From an uncultured Prevotella sp. (GTDB lineage Bacteria; Bacteroidota; Bacteroidia; Bacteroidales; Bacteroidaceae): 64,000 nt of DNA. The position numbers and the translations under genes were made by a program. This document shows, in pieces, positions 17,814 through 26,424 of this stretch. Numbering within the stretch: position 1 is the stretch's first letter; every line of letters begins with the position of its first letter. The stretch covers positions 1-64,000 of the forward strand of contig CADCEF010000019.1 in NCBI GenBank assembly GCA_902800365.1, read 5' to 3'. The notes beneath the pieces were generated by a model, which ran no database searches, was not told the origin of the DNA, and worked only from the letters and a program-made list of their open reading frames with translations.

Positions 17814-19091
17814 ATGACTGAGACAAATAAGAATGGCAAAGTGATTGCCATTGTGACAATGTGCTTCATCTTCGCGATGATCAGCTTTGTAACAAACATG
17901 GGCGCCCCCTTTGGCAATATATGGGGATTTGAATATCCCTTTGCCAAAGCTTGGGGTAACCTGATGAACTTTGCCGCTTACCTGTTTATGGGTATACCTG
18001 CAGGTAAGATGCTGACAAAATTTGGATACAAGAAGACCGCTCTGATAGCTCTTATCGTAGGTATCGTTGGTCTGGTGTTCCAGTATCTCTCAAGCCTCTT
18101 CGGCGCAGGTACATACGTATTTACATACGATAGTATTCCTGTAGCCCTTAACTTGATTATCTATCTGCTGGGTGCATTCATCTGCGGTTTCTGCGTATGT
18201 ATGCTTAACACCGTAGTTAACCCAATGCTTAACCTCCTCGGAGGCGGCGGCAACAAGGGTAACCAGCTGATTCAGGTAGGTGGCACACTGAACTCGCTTA
18301 CAGGTACTCTCACCCCACTATTGGCAGGCATCCTGGTTGGTACAGTTACCAAGGACACCAGCATGAGCGATGTTGCTCCACTGTTGTTCATCGGTATGGC
18401 TGTATTCGCTATTTCGTTTGTCATCATCAGCCGTGTATCTATTCCCGAGCCTACACTCGGTAAGGTAGCACCTAAGTACGAGCGTAGCCCTCTGGCTTTC
18501 CGCCACTGTGTGCTGGGCGTTATAGCTATCTTCTTCTATGTAGGTATCGAGATTGGTATCCCCATGGAGCTGAATTTCTACGTTACCAAGCTTCCCTTTG
18601 AGGGTGCAGCAGCTATTGGCGGATCATTGGCAGCAGCCTACTGGCTCCTGATGATGATTGGCCGTGCATGCTCAAGCGCCATCTCTGGTAAGGTATCAAC
18701 TAAGACACAGTTGACAACAGTAAGTGCCGTAGCTATTCTGCTGCTCGTAATTGCCATCTTCATGCCCGAGAGCGTTACTATTTCGTTCAGCGGACACGAT
18801 GTACCCGCCAAAGCTTTCCTTATTCCTGCCTGTGGTCTCTGCACATCTGTAATGTGGGGAGGTATCTTCAACCTTTCGGTTGAGGGGCTGGGCAAATATA
18901 CTGAGGCTGCCTCGGGTATCTTCATGACTATGGTAGTTGGTGGTGGTATCATGCCTCTCATCCAGGAGGCCATCGCCAAATCTGCAGGTGAGATTTTCAG
19001 CTACTGGCTTGTAATCGCAATGTTGGCTTATATTCTGTTCTATGCCCTCATCGGTAGTAAGAACGTGAACAAAGACATTAAAGTCGACTAA
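17814..19091 (+). CDS. MFS sugar permease (FucP/GalP-like)
   Basis: A 425-residue major-facilitator protein with about 12 hydrophobic segments and short hydrophilic termini. The region GNLMNFAAYLFMGIPAGKMLTKFGYKKTAL resembles the fucose/glucose/galactose:proton symporter branch, and VGGTLNSLTGTLTPLLAG is a typical mid-helix block. Between galM and galK it is most simply a galactose importer in the inner membrane; specificity is inferred from context. Confidence 0.85.
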   Translation: MTETNKNGKVIAIVTMCFIFAMISFVTNMGAPFGNIWGFEYPFAKAWGNLMNFAAYLFMGIPAGKMLTKFGYKKTALIALIVGIVGLVFQYLSSLFGAGTYVFTYDSIPVALNLIIYLLGAFICGFCVCMLNTVVNPMLNLLGGGGNKGNQLIQVGGTLNSLTGTLTPLLAGILVGTVTKDTSMSDVAPLLFIGMAVFAISFVIISRVSIPEPTLGKVAPKYERSPLAFRHCVLGVIAIFFYVGIEIGIPMELNFYVTKLPFEGAAAIGGSLAAAYWLLMMIGRACSSAISGKVSTKTQLTTVSAVAILLLVIAIFMPESVTISFSGHDVPAKAFLIPACGLCTSVMWGGIFNLSVEGLGKYTEAASGIFMTMVVGGGIMPLIQEAIAKSAGEIFSYWLVIAMLAYILFYALIGSKNVNKDIKVD

Positions 19092-19117
19092 TAATAACCC
19101 TAAAAAACACTTTGCTT

Positions 19118-20281
19118 ATGGAAATTGATTTTGTAAGAAGCCGTTTCATCAAGCACTTTGATGGAAAGACCGGCAACGTATATGCTTCTCCAGGACGTAT
19201 CAACCTTATAGGTGAGCACACCGACTACAATGGTGGTTTTGTGTTCCCTGGTGCTGTTGATAAAGGAATTATGGCCGAGATGCGTGCCAATGGTACCGAA
19301 GATACCGTTATGGCTTACGCTATTGACCTTAAAGACCGCGTAGATTTCAAACTCTCCGACCCCGCAGGTCCTAAGGCCTCATGGGCACGCTATATCTATG
19401 GTATAGCATTGGAGATGAAGAAGCTGGGTGTTCCTGTTAAGGGTTTCAATATTGCTTTTGCAGGCGATGTTCCCCTTGGTGCTGGTATGTCATCATCAGC
19501 TGCTATGGAGAGTTGCTTTGCTTTCGGACTGAACGATATCTTTGGCGACAACAAGGTTTCGCAATGGGATATGGCATTGGCAGGACAAGCAACTGAGCAT
19601 AACTATTGTGGTGTTAACTGCGGTATTATGGACCAGTTTGCTTCTGTATTCGGTAAGGCAGGTTGCCTGATGCGCCTTGACTGCCGCTCTCGCGAATTTG
19701 AGTACTTCCCATTCAAGCCCGATGGCTATCGCCTTGTGCTTGTAGACAGCGTTGTTAAGCATGAGTTGTCTGGTTCGCCATATAACGACCGCCGCAACTC
19801 TTGTGAGAACGTTGTAAAGCATATTCAGGCAAAGCATCCAGAAGGAAAGTACGAAACCCTGCGCGATTGCACATGGGAGCAGCTTGACGAGGTTCGTGCC
19901 GAGGTTGGCGAAGAGGATTACAAGCGCGCTAAGTTCGTGCTCGGCGAGAAGGATCGTGTGCTGGCAGTATGCGATGCTCTTAATGAGGGCGACTACGAGA
20001 AGGTTGGTGAACTGATGTATAAGACTCATGAAGGCTTGTCAAAAGACTACGAGGTATCATGCGATGAACTTGACTTCCTTAACGATGTTGCCAAGGAAAA
20101 TGGCGTAACCGGTTCACGTATCATGGGTGGCGGCTTTGGTGGTTGCACTATCAACTTGGTTCGCAGCGATCTCTATAAAAAGTTTGTTGAAGATGCTAAG
20201 GCAAAGTTCAACGCAAAGTATGGTCACGAGCCAAAAATCTACGATGTAGTTATTGGCGACGGAGCACGTAAGATTTGCTAA
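19118..20281 (+). CDS. galK: galactokinase
   Basis: A 387-residue GHMP kinase forming galactose 1-phosphate. The galactokinase signature is PGRINLIGEHTDYNGGFV, the ATP loop is GDVPLGAGMSSSAAMES, and the C-terminal motif is MGGGFGGCTINLV. A TTG codon at 19112 would add two residues, but the ATG at 19118 is more likely. The gene closes the galactose operon and is followed by a strong terminator. galT and galE are not in the window. Confidence 0.95.
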   Translation: MEIDFVRSRFIKHFDGKTGNVYASPGRINLIGEHTDYNGGFVFPGAVDKGIMAEMRANGTEDTVMAYAIDLKDRVDFKLSDPAGPKASWARYIYGIALEMKKLGVPVKGFNIAFAGDVPLGAGMSSSAAMESCFAFGLNDIFGDNKVSQWDMALAGQATEHNYCGVNCGIMDQFASVFGKAGCLMRLDCRSREFEYFPFKPDGYRLVLVDSVVKHELSGSPYNDRRNSCENVVKHIQAKHPEGKYETLRDCTWEQLDEVRAEVGEEDYKRAKFVLGEKDRVLAVCDALNEGDYEKVGELMYKTHEGLSKDYEVSCDELDFLNDVAKENGVTGSRIMGGGFGGCTINLVRSDLYKKFVEDAKAKFNAKYGHEPKIYDVVIGDGARKIC

Positions 20282-20331
20282 CTCAGAATCGACAAAAACA
20301 CATTCTTTGTGTTTATAAAGGTTAAATATTT

Positions 20332-20369
20332 AGAGTAAGGTGTATTTTCCACACCTTACTCTTTATTTT
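20332..20369 (+). terminator. terminator of the galactose operon
   Basis: Perfect 12-bp stem AGAGTAAGGTGT/ACACCTTACTCT, 7-base loop, then TTATTTTT. Confidence 0.9.
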
Positions 20370-20383
20370 TCCCCCATTTTAAT

Positions 20384-20428
20384 TTGTTATTTCGAATGTT
20401 AATTGTAATTTTACACCCAAAATAACAA
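20384..20428 (+). promoter_or_regulatory. candidate operator region of the arabinose operon
   Basis: TTGTTATTT (20384-20392) is inverted as AAATAACAA (20420-20428), enclosing a second inverted repeat TGTAA-TT-TTACA (20404-20415). It lies 36-80 bp before the first gene of the operon that encodes a Nudix regulator. A weak -7-like TTaaTTTG is at 20379-20386. Assigning the site to that regulator is inference. Confidence 0.45.
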
Positions 20429-20463
20429 CAATAGACTCAATAATAACTTAAAACGAAAAAGCA

Positions 20464-21642
20464 ATGAAAGCATTGAAAGCAACATTGATGGGGGTAGGTG
20501 CAGCAGCACTTATGCTCTCGTGTGCCGGTAGCCAGCAGGCTCCACAACTCACAGTTTCGGGTCTCGACCCAGCAAAGTTCGACACAACCATCCAGGCCAA
20601 GCCCGTTAAGCTCTACACGCTTAAGAACCAGAATGGCATGGAGGTTTGTATCACCAACTATGGTGGTCGTATCGTATCTCTTGTTGTTCCCGACAAGGAT
20701 GGCAAACCAACCGACGTTGTTCTCGGATTCGACAACATCGCCCAGTATGCCGACACCATCAACACTCCATCTGACTACGGATCAAGCGTTGGCCGCTATG
20801 CCAACCGCATCAAGGAGGGAAAATTCACCCTTAATGACACCGAGTATCAGCTCAAGAAGAACGATGGTCCAAACTCTCTTCACGGAGGTGGCAACACAGG
20901 TTGGATGCATCAGGTTTACGATGCTGAGCAGATTGGCGATTCAATCCTTAAGCTCACCATCGTAGCTGCTGACGGCGAGAACGGATTCCCCGGAAAGGTT
21001 ATGGCTGTAACCACCTACAAACTCACATCTGACAATGTGCTCGATATGACTTGGGAGGCTGAGACCGACAAGCCAACTATCATCAACCAGACTAATCACA
21101 ACTATTACAACCTGAGTGGTGACTTCACACAACCAGGCTACGACATGGTTCTGTATGTAAATGCTGACAACTTCACTCCAAGCGACAAGCTTTACATCCC
21201 TACAGGCGAAATCAAATCAGTTGAGGGTACTCCAATGGACTTCCGTACTCCACATGCCATTGGCGACAGCATAAAGAGCACTTTCGACCAGATTCAGAAC
21301 GCTACAGGTTACGACCACAACTTCTGTCTGAATACCTATAAGGATGGTAAGGGCGATGACACTCAGGTTTGTGCAAGCCTCTATAGCCCAAAGACAGGTA
21401 TCTTTATGGAGATGTTTACCAACGAGCCTGGTGTACAGGTATACAGCGGTAACTTCCAGGGTGTTGGAGCCGATAAAGATATCGCCCGCAAGGGTGGCAT
21501 CACCTACCCCAAGCACGTAAGCGTTTGCTTGGAGAGCCAGAAGTATCCCGATTCTCCAAACCATCCTGACTGGGTTCAGCCCGTTCTCAATCCAGGCGAG
21601 AAGTACTTCAGTCACACAGCTTATAAATTCTCGATTAAATAA
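20464..21642 (+). CDS. aldose 1-epimerase, exported lipoprotein
   Basis: A 392-residue mutarotase homologue with a lipoprotein signal ending in LMLSC (Cys20), so it works outside the cytoplasm. Family blocks are GRYANRIKEGKF, NDGPNSLHGG, the His-containing NQTNHNYYNLSG, GYDHNFCL and ESQKYPDSPN. As first gene of the arabinose operon it probably interconverts anomers of arabinose or another aldose in the periplasm before uptake. It is a paralogue of the cytoplasmic galM at 16689. Confidence 0.9.
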   Translation: MKALKATLMGVGAAALMLSCAGSQQAPQLTVSGLDPAKFDTTIQAKPVKLYTLKNQNGMEVCITNYGGRIVSLVVPDKDGKPTDVVLGFDNIAQYADTINTPSDYGSSVGRYANRIKEGKFTLNDTEYQLKKNDGPNSLHGGGNTGWMHQVYDAEQIGDSILKLTIVAADGENGFPGKVMAVTTYKLTSDNVLDMTWEAETDKPTIINQTNHNYYNLSGDFTQPGYDMVLYVNADNFTPSDKLYIPTGEIKSVEGTPMDFRTPHAIGDSIKSTFDQIQNATGYDHNFCLNTYKDGKGDDTQVCASLYSPKTGIFMEMFTNEPGVQVYSGNFQGVGADKDIARKGGITYPKHVSVCLESQKYPDSPNHPDWVQPVLNPGEKYFSHTAYKFSIK

Positions 21643-21676
21643 TAATTAAATACTAACTAAAAAATTAGAATTAAAA

Positions 21677-23356
21677 ATGGCATTATTAGACTGGATTGTC
21701 ATCGGTGCTTTCTGTTGTGCACTGGTTGGCATTGTATTGTGGGTTATTTCACAGAAGAACAATAACTCAGCAGATTATTTCTTAGGCGGAAAAGATGCAA
21801 CATGGATTGCCATCGGTGCATCAATCTTTGCTTCGAATATCGGTTCTGAGCACCTTATCGGACTTGCTGGTGCCGGTGCTTCATCAGGTATGGCTATGGC
21901 CCACTGGGAGATTCAGGGATGGATGATTCTGATCTTAGGTTGGGTATTTGTACCTTTCTACACACGCTCAATGGTTTACACTATGCCAGAGTTCCTGGAG
22001 CGTCGTTACAACACACAGAGCCGTACAATCCTCTCTGTAATCTCACTGATTAGTTATGTACTTACCAAGGTTGCAGTTACGGTTTATGCAGGTGGTTTGG
22101 TATTCCAGCAGGTATTCGGTGTCCAGGAGCTCTGGGGCATCGACTTCTTCTGGATTGCAGCTATCGGTTTGGTGGTTATCACAGCCATCTACACTATCTT
22201 CGGTGGTATGAAGAGTGTTCTCTACACCTCTGTACTGCAGACTCCTATCCTGCTGCTCGGTTCGCTTATTATCCTGGTTCTCGGATTCAAAGCCCTTGGT
22301 GGTTGGGACGAGATGATGGCCATTTGTGGTGCCGTAGATGCTAACGAGTATGGCGACAAAATGACATCACTGATTCGCGACAACCGCGATGCTAACTATC
22401 CTTGGTTGGGTGCACTCATCGGTTCGGCCGTTATCGGTTTCTGGTATTGGTGTACCGACCAGTATATCGTTCAGCGTGTACTCTCTGGTAAGGATGAGAA
22501 AGAGGCTCGCCGTGGTACCATCTTCGGTGCTTACTTGAAGCTTCTGCCCGTATTCCTGTTCCTGATTCCAGGTATGATTGCCTTTGCTATGAGCACTAAG
22601 GGTATCACCCTGCCAAATGGCGAAGTTTTCCAACTATCAACTCCTGACGCAGCATTCCCTACACTCGTAGCAAAGTTGCTGCCTGCAGGTGTTAAGGGTC
22701 TGGTAGTTTGCGGTATCCTTGCGGCCCTGATGTCATCTTTGGCATCTCTGTTCAACTCATCAGCAATGTTGTTCACTATCGATTTCTGGAAACGTTTGCG
22801 TCCTGAGACTCCTGAAAAGCAGCTCGTTCGTATAGGTCAGATTGCTACTGTTGTCATCGTAATCCTTGGTATCCTATGGATCCCCATTATGCGTTCAGTA
22901 GGTAATGTGCTTTATAACTACCTGCAGGATGTTCAGTCAGTTCTGGCTCCTGGTATCGCAGCAGCATTCCTGCTGGGTATCTGCTGGAAGCGTGCATCAG
23001 CCAAGGGTGGAATGTGGGGATTGCTCTCTGGTATCATCATCGGTCTTACACGTCTGGGGGCTAAGGTATACTATAGCAACGCTACCGATGCTGCCGATAG
23101 CTGGTTCAAGGCTGTATTCTACGACTTCAACTGGTTGTTCTTCTGTGGTGTAATGCTCATTGTTTGCTGTCTGATTGTGATCGTAGTATCACTCTGCACC
23201 GAGGCTCCTGACCAACAGAAGATTCAGGGTCTGGTATTCGGTACATCAACACCCGAGCAGATTGAGGCTACACGTAAGAGCTGGAACAAGTGGGATGTAT
23301 TCCACACTATCGTTATTCTTGGCTTTACAGTAGCATTCTACATCTATTTCTGGTAA
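21677..23356 (+). CDS. sodium/solute symporter (SSS family), probable arabinose transporter
   Basis: A 559-residue inner-membrane protein with about 13-14 hydrophobic segments. SSS (SGLT-like) motifs are ADYFLGGKDATWIAIGASIFASNIGSEHLIGLAG and GGMKSVLYTSVLQTPILLLG. It lies 34 bp after the periplasmic epimerase and 14 bp before the regulator, in an operon of arabinose catabolism, so arabinose:sodium uptake is the best inference; the sequence itself only shows a sugar-type SSS carrier. Confidence 0.87.
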   Translation: MALLDWIVIGAFCCALVGIVLWVISQKNNNSADYFLGGKDATWIAIGASIFASNIGSEHLIGLAGAGASSGMAMAHWEIQGWMILILGWVFVPFYTRSMVYTMPEFLERRYNTQSRTILSVISLISYVLTKVAVTVYAGGLVFQQVFGVQELWGIDFFWIAAIGLVVITAIYTIFGGMKSVLYTSVLQTPILLLGSLIILVLGFKALGGWDEMMAICGAVDANEYGDKMTSLIRDNRDANYPWLGALIGSAVIGFWYWCTDQYIVQRVLSGKDEKEARRGTIFGAYLKLLPVFLFLIPGMIAFAMSTKGITLPNGEVFQLSTPDAAFPTLVAKLLPAGVKGLVVCGILAALMSSLASLFNSSAMLFTIDFWKRLRPETPEKQLVRIGQIATVVIVILGILWIPIMRSVGNVLYNYLQDVQSVLAPGIAAAFLLGICWKRASAKGGMWGLLSGIIIGLTRLGAKVYYSNATDAADSWFKAVFYDFNWLFFCGVMLIVCCLIVIVVSLCTEAPDQQKIQGLVFGTSTPEQIEATRKSWNKWDVFHTIVILGFTVAFYIYFW

Positions 23357-23370
23357 TTAGATTTTAAGAT

Positions 23371-24045
23371 ATGACATTCTATAACGAACATTCCAAGGTC
23401 TTTCTTTCGGTAGACTGCATCATCTTCGGTTTCGACGACAAGAAACTTAAGGTGCTTGTAGGTCGCCGTAAGATGGATCCAGGACGTGGCGAATGGAGCC
23501 TCTACGGAGGCTTCGTTGGCGCCACCGAGAGTGTTGACGAAGCAGCAACACGTACTTTGTTTGAACTTACCGGTTTGCGTAATCTCTATATGCGCCAGAT
23601 AGGTGCCTTTGGTAAGGTAGACCGCGACCCAGGCGAACGCGTTGTGTCAATAGCCTACTATGCACTCATCAATGTCAACGACTACGACGAGAAACTTCGT
23701 AAGACTCACGGTGCAGAGTGGATCGATGTTGAGAACCTTCCCACCCTCTATTCCGACCACAATGAAATGCTAACCAAAGCGCGCAAGCTTATTCAGCAGA
23801 AGATGTCGCACGAGCCTATCGGTTTCCGCCTATTGCCCAATCTTTTCACACTCACGCAGTTGCAGACACTCTACGAGGCTGTGTATGGCACCGAGCTCGA
23901 CAAGCGCAACTTCCGCAAACGTGTTAAGGATATGGACTTTATTGAGAAGACCGAGCTCATTGATAAGAAGAGTTCTAAACGTGGAGCTTACCTATATCGT
24001 TTCAATAACAAAGCGTATACCGAAGATTCAAATTTCAAACTGTAG
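23371..24045 (+). CDS. araR: Nudix-type transcriptional regulator AraR
   Basis: A 224-residue protein with an N-terminal Nudix domain (~1-140) and a C-terminal winged-helix-like region (~155-224, QLQTLYEAVYGTELDKRNFRKRVKDM). The Nudix box begins G47-x5-E53 but continues R61-T-L-F-E65-L-T-G-L, so two of the acidic residues of REUxEExGU are replaced; hydrolase activity is unlikely and a sensor role fits. Bacteroides use a Nudix-family AraR to control arabinose genes, and this gene sits inside the arabinose operon between transporter and araD. Effector binding is inferred. Confidence 0.85.
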   Translation: MTFYNEHSKVFLSVDCIIFGFDDKKLKVLVGRRKMDPGRGEWSLYGGFVGATESVDEAATRTLFELTGLRNLYMRQIGAFGKVDRDPGERVVSIAYYALINVNDYDEKLRKTHGAEWIDVENLPTLYSDHNEMLTKARKLIQQKMSHEPIGFRLLPNLFTLTQLQTLYEAVYGTELDKRNFRKRVKDMDFIEKTELIDKKSSKRGAYLYRFNNKAYTEDSNFKL

Positions 24046-24051
24046 AAAACA

Positions 24052-24762
24052 ATGTTAGAAGAGTTAAAAGAAAAAGTATTCAAGGCAAATCTTGACCTTG
24101 TAAAACAAGACCTGGTAATCTTTACCTGGGGTAACGTGTCTGGCATCGACCGCGAGAAAGGTCTTGTTGTCATCAAGCCCTCTGGCGTAGACTACGATGT
24201 AATGAAAGCATCTGACATGGTAGTTGTCGACCTCAATACCGGCGAGGTAGTAGAGGGCGACCTGAACCCATCGAGCGACACGCCTACTCACCTTGTATTG
24301 TATCGCAACTTCCCTAATATTCAGGGCGTTGTCCACACCCACTCTACCTATGCCACAGCATTTGCTCAGGCAGGTCGCGATATCCCCAACATCGGCACCA
24401 CTCACGCCGACTATTTCTATAAGGATATCCCCTGCACACGCGATATGACAGAGGCAGAGGTAAAAGGCAGCTACGAGTTGGAGACGGGCAATGTGATTGT
24501 TGATGAGATTCTGAACATCCGTAAAATCAATCCCGATCACACACCTGCCGTTCTTGTAAAGAATCACGGTCCATTCTCATGGGGAACATCACCCGACAAT
24601 GCCGTTTACAATGCCAAGGTTATGGAGCAGTGTGCCAAGATGGCGTTTGTAGCGTTCTCAGTAAACCCCGAGCTCACAATGAATCCTCTGCTTATCGAGA
24701 AGCACTATATGCGTAAGCACGGCCCCAACGCCTACTATGGTCAAAAAGGACAGAAACATTAA
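24052..24762 (+). CDS. araD: L-ribulose-5-phosphate 4-epimerase
   Basis: A 236-residue class II aldolase-fold enzyme converting L-ribulose 5-phosphate to D-xylulose 5-phosphate. Zinc ligands H95 and H97 are in [10 protein letters not shown] and the third His in [18 protein letters not shown] and the N-terminal [11 protein letters not shown] are characteristic. Six bases separate it from araR. Confidence 0.95.
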   Translation: MLEELKEKVFKANLDLVKQDLVIFTWGNVSGIDREKGLVVIKPSGVDYDVMKASDMVVVDLNTGEVVEGDLNPSSDTPTHLVLYRNFPNIQGVVHTHSTYATAFAQAGRDIPNIGTTHADYFYKDIPCTRDMTEAEVKGSYELETGNVIVDEILNIRKINPDHTPAVLVKNHGPFSWGTSPDNAVYNAKVMEQCAKMAFVAFSVNPELTMNPLLIEKHYMRKHGPNAYYGQKGQKH

Positions 24763-24787
24763 TAATAACAATTAAAAATAGAAAACT

Positions 24788-26320
24788 ATGTATGAAAATT
24801 TAGAACTTTGGTGGGTAACAGGTGCACAGCTCCTTTATGGAGGCGATGCAGTAGTTGCAGTTGATGGACACTCTAAGGAGATGGTCGATGGTCTTAACGC
24901 CTCTGGCAATATCCCTGTAAAAATTGTATATAAAGGTACTGCTAACAGCAGCAAGGAGGTAGAGCAGATTATGCTTGCCGCCAACAATGATGCAAAGTGC
25001 GCAGGTATCATCACATGGATGCATACCTTCTCACCTGCAAAGATGTGGATCAAGGGTCTGCAGCAGTTGCAGAAGCCTCTGCTTCACTTCCACACCCAGT
25101 ATAACGCCGAGATTCCCTGGAGCGAGATCGACATGGACTTCATGAACCTCAACCAGAGTGCTCATGGCGACATCGAGTTCGGACACATCTGTACTCGTAT
25201 GCGTGTTGCCCGTAAAGTGGTTTGCGGTTATTGGAAAGACGAGAAGGCTCAGAAGCAGATTGCAGTATGGGCACGCGTAGCAGCAGGTGTTGCTGATGCT
25301 CACAACGTTCGTTGCCTGATGTTCGGTATGAACATGAACAACGTTGCCGTTACCGATGGCGACCGTGTTGAGTTCGAGCAGCGTCTGGGCTACCACGTTG
25401 ACTACTACCCTGTTTCTTCGCTGATGGAGTACTTCAAGAAGGTAACTGACGCCGAGGCCGATGCACTCGTTGAGGAGTACAAGAAGCTGTACACCATCAA
25501 GATTGACGAGAGTGGCGAGCAGGTTTACTGGGAGAAGGTAAAGAACGCAGCCAAGGCTGAGATTGCCCTGCGCCGCGTACTGAAGGACGAGGGTGCAACA
25601 GCCTTCACAACCAACTTCGACGACCTGGGCGATGCCAACATCGACGATCCAAACTTCTGCGGCTTCGACCAGATTCCCGGTCTGGCTTCACAGCGCCTCA
25701 TGCAGGAGGGTTACGGTTTCGGTGCTGAGGGCGACTGGAAGACAGCTTGCCTCTATCGCACTTTGTGGATTATCCAGCAGGGCATGCCTACCGGTTGCTC
25801 ATTCCTCGAGGACTACACCCTGAACTTCGCTGGCGACAAGAGTTCTTGTCTGCAGAGCCACATGCTCGAAGTTTGTCCGCTGATTGCTACCGACAAGCCC
25901 AAGCTCGAGGTTCACTTCCTCGGTATCGGTATCCGCAAGCAGCAGACAGCCCGTTTGGTATTCACATCTAAGACTGGTGCTGGTATCAAGGCTACAGTTG
26001 TTGACCTTGGCAACCGTTTCCGTCTCATCTCTCAGGAGGTTGAGTGCATCGAGCCTCAGCCCATGCCAAAGCTTCCTGTAGCTTCTGCTCTGTGGGTTCC
26101 ACAGCCTACATTCGAGATTGGTGCTGCAGCCTGGATTCTGGCAGGTGGTACACACCATAGTGCTTTCTCTTACGATATCACTGAGGAATATTGGGAGGAC
26201 TTTGCCGAGATGACTGGCATCGAGTATGTCCGCATCAACAAGCAGACCAATATTGCCGATTTCAAGCAGACCCTCCGCAACAACGAGGTTTACTTCATGC
26301 TCAACAAAGCACTCCGATAA
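24788..26320 (+). CDS. araA: L-arabinose isomerase
   Basis: A 510-residue enzyme converting L-arabinose to L-ribulose, slightly longer than the E. coli protein. Typical blocks: MYENLELWWVTGAQLLYG, WMHTFSPAKMWI, FHTQYNAEIPW, GYGFGAEGDWKTACLYR and LEDYTLNF. Cytoplasmic, Mn-dependent by family. An inverted-repeat element separates it from the kinase gene. Confidence 0.96.
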   Translation: MYENLELWWVTGAQLLYGGDAVVAVDGHSKEMVDGLNASGNIPVKIVYKGTANSSKEVEQIMLAANNDAKCAGIITWMHTFSPAKMWIKGLQQLQKPLLHFHTQYNAEIPWSEIDMDFMNLNQSAHGDIEFGHICTRMRVARKVVCGYWKDEKAQKQIAVWARVAAGVADAHNVRCLMFGMNMNNVAVTDGDRVEFEQRLGYHVDYYPVSSLMEYFKKVTDAEADALVEEYKKLYTIKIDESGEQVYWEKVKNAAKAEIALRRVLKDEGATAFTTNFDDLGDANIDDPNFCGFDQIPGLASQRLMQEGYGFGAEGDWKTACLYRTLWIIQQGMPTGCSFLEDYTLNFAGDKSSCLQSHMLEVCPLIATDKPKLEVHFLGIGIRKQQTARLVFTSKTGAGIKATVVDLGNRFRLISQEVECIEPQPMPKLPVASALWVPQPTFEIGAAAWILAGGTHHSAFSYDITEEYWEDFAEMTGIEYVRINKQTNIADFKQTLRNNEVYFMLNKALR

Positions 26321-26326
26321 CATTTT

Positions 26327-26403
26327 AACACAGTGATACAGAGACACAGAGACTTCTATTTAAAAAGATTTAGATAACCTCTGTAACTCTGTACCTCTGT
26401 GTT
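26327..26403. repeat. intra-operon inverted repeat of ACAGAG units
   Basis: Left arm 26327-26355 (ACAGTG, ACAGAG, ACAGAG units) and right arm 26376-26403 (CTCTGT, CTCTGT, CTCTGTGTT) pair imperfectly over about 27 bp around an A/T loop. In the transcript it would form a long hairpin between araA and araB. No T-run follows. Confidence 0.7.
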
Positions 26404-26424
26404 GATAAATAAAAAAGAATAACT

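Noticed and set aside
19112..19117. TTG start of galK two codons upstream
   Set aside because: The ATG at 19118 is closer to the family N-terminus; the TTG adds only two residues.
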